Shown piece after piece: positions 7,806-9,448 of a DNA stretch of 9,448 nucleotides (position 1 is its first letter; each line of letters opens with the position of its first letter). Below the pieces are notes generated by a model. That model was not told the DNA's origin. It saw only the letters and a program-made list of their open reading frames with translations, and ran no database searches. The translations under genes and the position numbers were made by a program. The stretch is taken from positions 1 to 9,448 of the forward strand of contig CABUCP010000081.1 of NCBI GenBank assembly GCA_902490055.1, read 5' to 3'. This DNA is from an uncultured Klebsiella sp. (GTDB lineage Bacteria; Pseudomonadota; Gammaproteobacteria; Enterobacterales; Enterobacteriaceae).

Positions 7806-8564
7806 ATGAGTTTGACGATCCGCTTAACCGGCACCGCCGGCGCCCAGCAGGTGCCGGTCTTCGGCTGCGACTGCGCCGCCTGCCGCCGTGCCCGCGCCGA
7901 TGAAAACCATCGCCGCCGCCCCTGCAGCGCGGTGGTGCGCTTTAACCACGCGGTGACGCTGCTCGACGCCGGGCTGGCGGATCTGGCGGAACGCCATCCC
8001 GCGGGCAGTTTCCAGCAGATTTTGCTGACGCATTACCATATGGACCACGTGCAGGGGCTGTTCCCCCTGCGCTGGGGCGTGGGCGATCCGATTGCGGTGT
8101 ATGGCCCGCCGGATGAAGTGGGCTGCGATGATTTGTTAAAACATCCCGGCATTCTTGATTTTAGCCACACCGTTACCCCCTTCACGGTATTTGAACTACA
8201 GGGATTACGGGTGACCCCGCTGCCGTTAATCCACTCGAAGCTGACCTACGGCTATCTGCTGGAGTCGGCGCACAGCCGGGTGGCCTGGCTTGCGGATACC
8301 GCCGGGCTGCCGGAGAAGACGCTGAAGTTTCTACTCAATAACCAGCCGCAGGTAATTATCATCGACTGCAGCCACGAGCCGCGCCCCCATACGCCGCGCA
8401 ATCACAGCGATCTGAATACCGTCCGCGCGCTGAACCAGGTACTTGGTTGCCCGCGGGTGATCCTCACCCACATCAGTCACCAGTTTGACCGCTGGATGAT
8501 GGATAACCTGCTACCAAAAGGTTTCGAAGCGGGATACGACGGCATGGAGATCGTGCTGGATTAA
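7806..8564 (+). CDS. phnP: Phosphoribosyl 1,2-cyclic phosphate phosphodiesterase PhnP
   Basis: PhnP opens the 5-phosphoribosyl 1,2-cyclic phosphate made by PhnJ to ribose 1,5-bisphosphate. The 252-aa metallo-beta-lactamase-fold protein keeps all expected ligands: the HxHxDH motif His76, His78, Asp80 and His81 in LLTHYHMDH, His143, Asp164 and His222 for the binuclear metal site, His200 near the active site, and the structural zinc ligands Cys21, Cys23, Cys26 and His225. It begins 15 nt after phnN, with GTGAGGGA as the ribosome site. In E. coli phnO lies between these genes. phnP closes the operon and is convergent with yjdP; I see no terminator in the 21-nt gap. Confidence 0.96.
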   Translation: MSLTIRLTGTAGAQQVPVFGCDCAACRRARADENHRRRPCSAVVRFNHAVTLLDAGLADLAERHPAGSFQQILLTHYHMDHVQGLFPLRWGVGDPIAVYGPPDEVGCDDLLKHPGILDFSHTVTPFTVFELQGLRVTPLPLIHSKLTYGYLLESAHSRVAWLADTAGLPEKTLKFLLNNQPQVIIIDCSHEPRPHTPRNHSDLNTVRALNQVLGCPRVILTHISHQFDRWMMDNLLPKGFEAGYDGMEIVLD

Positions 8565-8585
8565 TCGGTTTTTCGCGGTAGGAAA

Positions 8586-8924
8586 TCAGTAATCGTCATC
8601 GAGGCGGCGCTGGTCACTCTCCAGTTGGCGACGATCGCTATCAAGCTGGCGCTGACGTTCATCCAGTTGGCGGCGACGGTCGTCGAGCTGCCGCTGGCGA
8701 TCGTTATACTGCTGCTGATTGTCCCTGCGCTGCTGGCGGCTACCCTGGTAACTACCGTCATCATAGCGTCCATCGTCATCATCGGAACGGCTGCTGCTCG
8801 GGTTATATGCGTCGTTGATAGCCTGCTGAATATTGCCAATCGCATCGTCAATAATATCAGCATGGGCCAGTTGGCTGCTCAGCGCCAAAGTACAAAAAAG
8901 CACAGCGGTTGCGTAACGTTTCAT
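8586..8924 (-). CDS. yjdP: YjdP-family secreted/periplasmic protein
   Basis: The 112-aa product matches E. coli YjdP in size and position next to phnP. A signal peptide (residues 1-22, MKRY followed by a hydrophobic stretch, cleavage predicted after LAHA) is followed by the conserved DIIDDAIGNIQQAINDAYNP segment, an Asp/Ser/Arg linker (43-72) and a highly charged C-terminal helix. Function is unknown; export to the periplasm is inferred from the signal sequence. The helix has Leu at 80, 87, 94, 101 and 108, so a long charged coiled coil or single helix is likely. I find no strong Shine-Dalgarno before the ATG. A 5-bp inverted repeat (8943-8947 with 8953-8957) lies just upstream of the start in its leader. 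Confidence 0.88.
   Translation of the reverse strand: MKRYATAVLFCTLALSSQLAHADIIDDAIGNIQQAINDAYNPSSSRSDDDDGRYDDGSYQGSRQQRRDNQQQYNDRQRQLDDRRRQLDERQRQLDSDRRQLESDQRRLDDDY
8595..8699 (-). repeat. Five 7-residue (21-bp) tandem repeats within yjdP
   Basis: Codons 76-110 of yjdP form five 7-residue units of the pattern R-x-R-Q-L-D-x (the first three very regular, the last two starting with Asp, with Glu or Arg variants). At DNA level this is a 105-bp, 21-bp-period array. Such arrays change copy number by slippage. E. coli YjdP has a similar repeat, from memory. Confidence 0.8.
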
Positions 8925-8980
8925 CGGGGCCAGTCTCGTCAGGGTACTGGCGGTACCTTAATCAACCGCGCCCGTTGCGA

Positions 8981-9107
8981 GTAGCGGAGGAATCTCAAAT
9001 CCTCGCCGCCGCGCTGGCAGACCATCACCTCAAAGGCGTGCCCGCCGGGAATAGTGTCAGTCTGGTCGATTCTGCAAGCTGGCGGCGACAAATCCATTCT
9101 CCGCTGC
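8981..9107. repeat. Imperfect palindrome of about 125 bp between yjdP and fdhF
   Basis: The two ends are inverted copies: AGCGGAG (8983-8989) with CTCCGCT (9099-9105), AAT (8991-8993) with ATT (9096-9098), CGCCGCC (9004-9010) with GGCGGCG (9081-9087), GCT (9013-9015) with AGC (9077-9079), GCAGA (9017-9021) with TCTGC (9071-9075). A smaller hairpin (GGCG 9035-9038 with CGCC 9043-9046) sits near the apex. The whole can fold as one long bulged stem on either strand. Size and shape resemble ERIC-type intergenic repeats, but the sequence is not ERIC as I know it. The alternative is a structured RNA. A 52-codon minus-strand ORF (9097 to 8939) runs through it and is probably incidental. Confidence 0.65.
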
Positions 9108-9114
9108 CGTTTTT
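9081..9114 (+). terminator. Possible intrinsic terminator upstream of fdhF
   Basis: A GC-rich stem (GGCGGCG 9081-9087 with CGCTGCC 9102-9108, one G-T wobble, 14-nt loop) is followed by five T (9110-9114). It is part of the larger palindrome, whose alternative pairing uses some of the same bases. No plus-strand gene lies just upstream, so its natural client would be read-through from phnP (antisense across yjdP), which has no other visible terminator. It would also insulate fdhF. Confidence 0.45.
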
Positions 9115-9138
9115 ATAATCGGCGTCACATCTCCGGGC

Positions 9139-9179
9139 TTTTCGTCACGTCAAAACTGACGATGACCTGTTTTTCGTCA
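9139..9179 (+). promoter_or_regulatory. Probable FhlA upstream activating sites of fdhF
   Basis: Two identical TTTTCGTCA motifs (9139-9147 and 9171-9179) lie 32 bp apart, about three helical turns. Between them are further GTCA/TGAC half sites that form an inverted arrangement (GTCACGTCA around 9144-9152, TGACGATGAC around 9157-9166). They sit about 80-120 bp upstream of the predicted fdhF start, where the formate-responsive activator FhlA binds in E. coli. Assignment to FhlA rests on position and context rather than on a scored motif. Confidence 0.65.
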
Positions 9180-9232
9180 GCGTTTAGCCCAAAAAAGCCG
9201 CGTACTATCCGTAAATACCCACAATGAAAACA

Positions 9233-9249
9233 TGGCATAGAAGATGCAT
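9233..9249 (+). promoter_or_regulatory. Sigma-54 (-24/-12) promoter of fdhF
   Basis: TGGCATAGAAGATGCAT carries the invariant GG (9234-9235) and GC (9246-9247) with exactly 10 nt between, matching the RpoN consensus TGGCAC-N5-TTGC at most positions. Transcription would start near 9259, leaving a leader of about 42 nt. E. coli fdhF is transcribed by sigma-54 RNA polymerase with FhlA under fermentative, formate-rich conditions, in agreement with the upstream sites here. Confidence 0.85.
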
Positions 9250-9300
9250 AGTGACGGTCGATAGCGCGTAAGCGCCAATTGATTAACTGGAGCAAGACCG

Positions 9301-9448
9301 ATGAAAAAAGTCGTCACGGTTTGCCCGTATTGCGCATCAGGTTGCAAAATCAACCTGGTGGTCGATAACGGCAAAATCGTCCGGGCTGAGGCGGCGCAGG
9401 GGAAAACTAACCAGGGAACCCTGTGTCTGAAAGGCTATTATGGCTGGG
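9301..9448 (+). CDS. fdhF: Formate dehydrogenase H (FdhF), 5' end only
   Basis: The first 49 codons of fdhF run off the window edge. The translation begins MKKVVTVCPYCASGCKIN and contains Cys8, Cys11, Cys15 and Cys42, the 4Fe-4S ligands of the molybdopterin-oxidoreductase N-terminal domain; as far as I recall it is identical to the E. coli protein here. FdhF oxidises formate to CO2 in the cytosolic-facing formate hydrogenlyase complex and carries a selenocysteine (UGA codon 140 in E. coli), which lies beyond this window, so its presence cannot be checked. GGAG lies 8 nt before the ATG. It is unrelated in function to phn and has its own sigma-54 promoter. Confidence 0.96.
   Translation, partial: MKKVVTVCPYCASGCKINLVVDNGKIVRAEAAQGKTNQGTLCLKGYYGW

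Noticed and set aside
8939..9097. 52-codon minus-strand ORF upstream of yjdP
   Set aside because: GGAG is only 1 nt from the ATG, and most of the ORF is formed by the palindrome, so it is probably incidental.
9177..9374. 65-codon minus-strand ORF across the fdhF start
   Set aside because: It is antisense to the fdhF promoter and to clearly conserved fdhF codons.

Overview
The window carries a carbon-phosphorus (C-P) lyase operon from an enteric gammaproteobacterium. Every product closely resembles its Escherichia coli counterpart in length and motifs (comparison from memory). The high GC at third codon positions, the REP style and the fdhF gene at the right edge suggest a Klebsiella/Raoultella/Enterobacter-type fermenter. 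I cannot fix the genus without a search.

Layout. 1-292: no convincing gene. 293-727: phnB/yjdN, a VOC-fold protein. 728-884: phn regulatory region with a striking 11-bp-period array of six PhoB-type 7-mers. 885-8564: phnF-G-H-I-J-K-L-M-N-P, all on +, nearly all junctions abutting or overlapping by 1-8 nt. 8586-8924: convergent yjdP, a secreted or periplasmic protein with a heptad repeat. 8925-9300: yjdP/fdhF intergenic region with an imperfect palindrome of about 125 bp, two FhlA-like sites and a sigma-54 promoter. 9301-end: the first 49 codons of fdhF (formate dehydrogenase H of formate hydrogenlyase).

How the genes work together. PhoB would switch the operon on in phosphate starvation, and PhnF probably modulates it. 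PhnG, H, I and L attach the phosphonate to ribose using ATP. PhnM removes pyrophosphate. PhnJ, a radical SAM enzyme, breaks the C-P bond. PhnP opens the cyclic phosphate and PhnN makes PRPP. PhnK is the ATPase docked on the PhnGHIJ core.

Main anomalies. (1) phnK is split by a frameshift near 4885, best explained as a net 7-nt loss; its signature motif and Walker B fall out of frame, so this copy should be non-functional unless the sequence is wrong. (2) Transport genes phnCDE are absent, so phnF is promoter-proximal. (3) phnO is absent between phnN and phnP; only an 8-codon start-like ORF remains. (4) A pair of REP elements sits inside the operon right after the broken phnK. (5) The palindrome upstream of fdhF matches no repeat family I recognise. 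I see no new multi-gene system.
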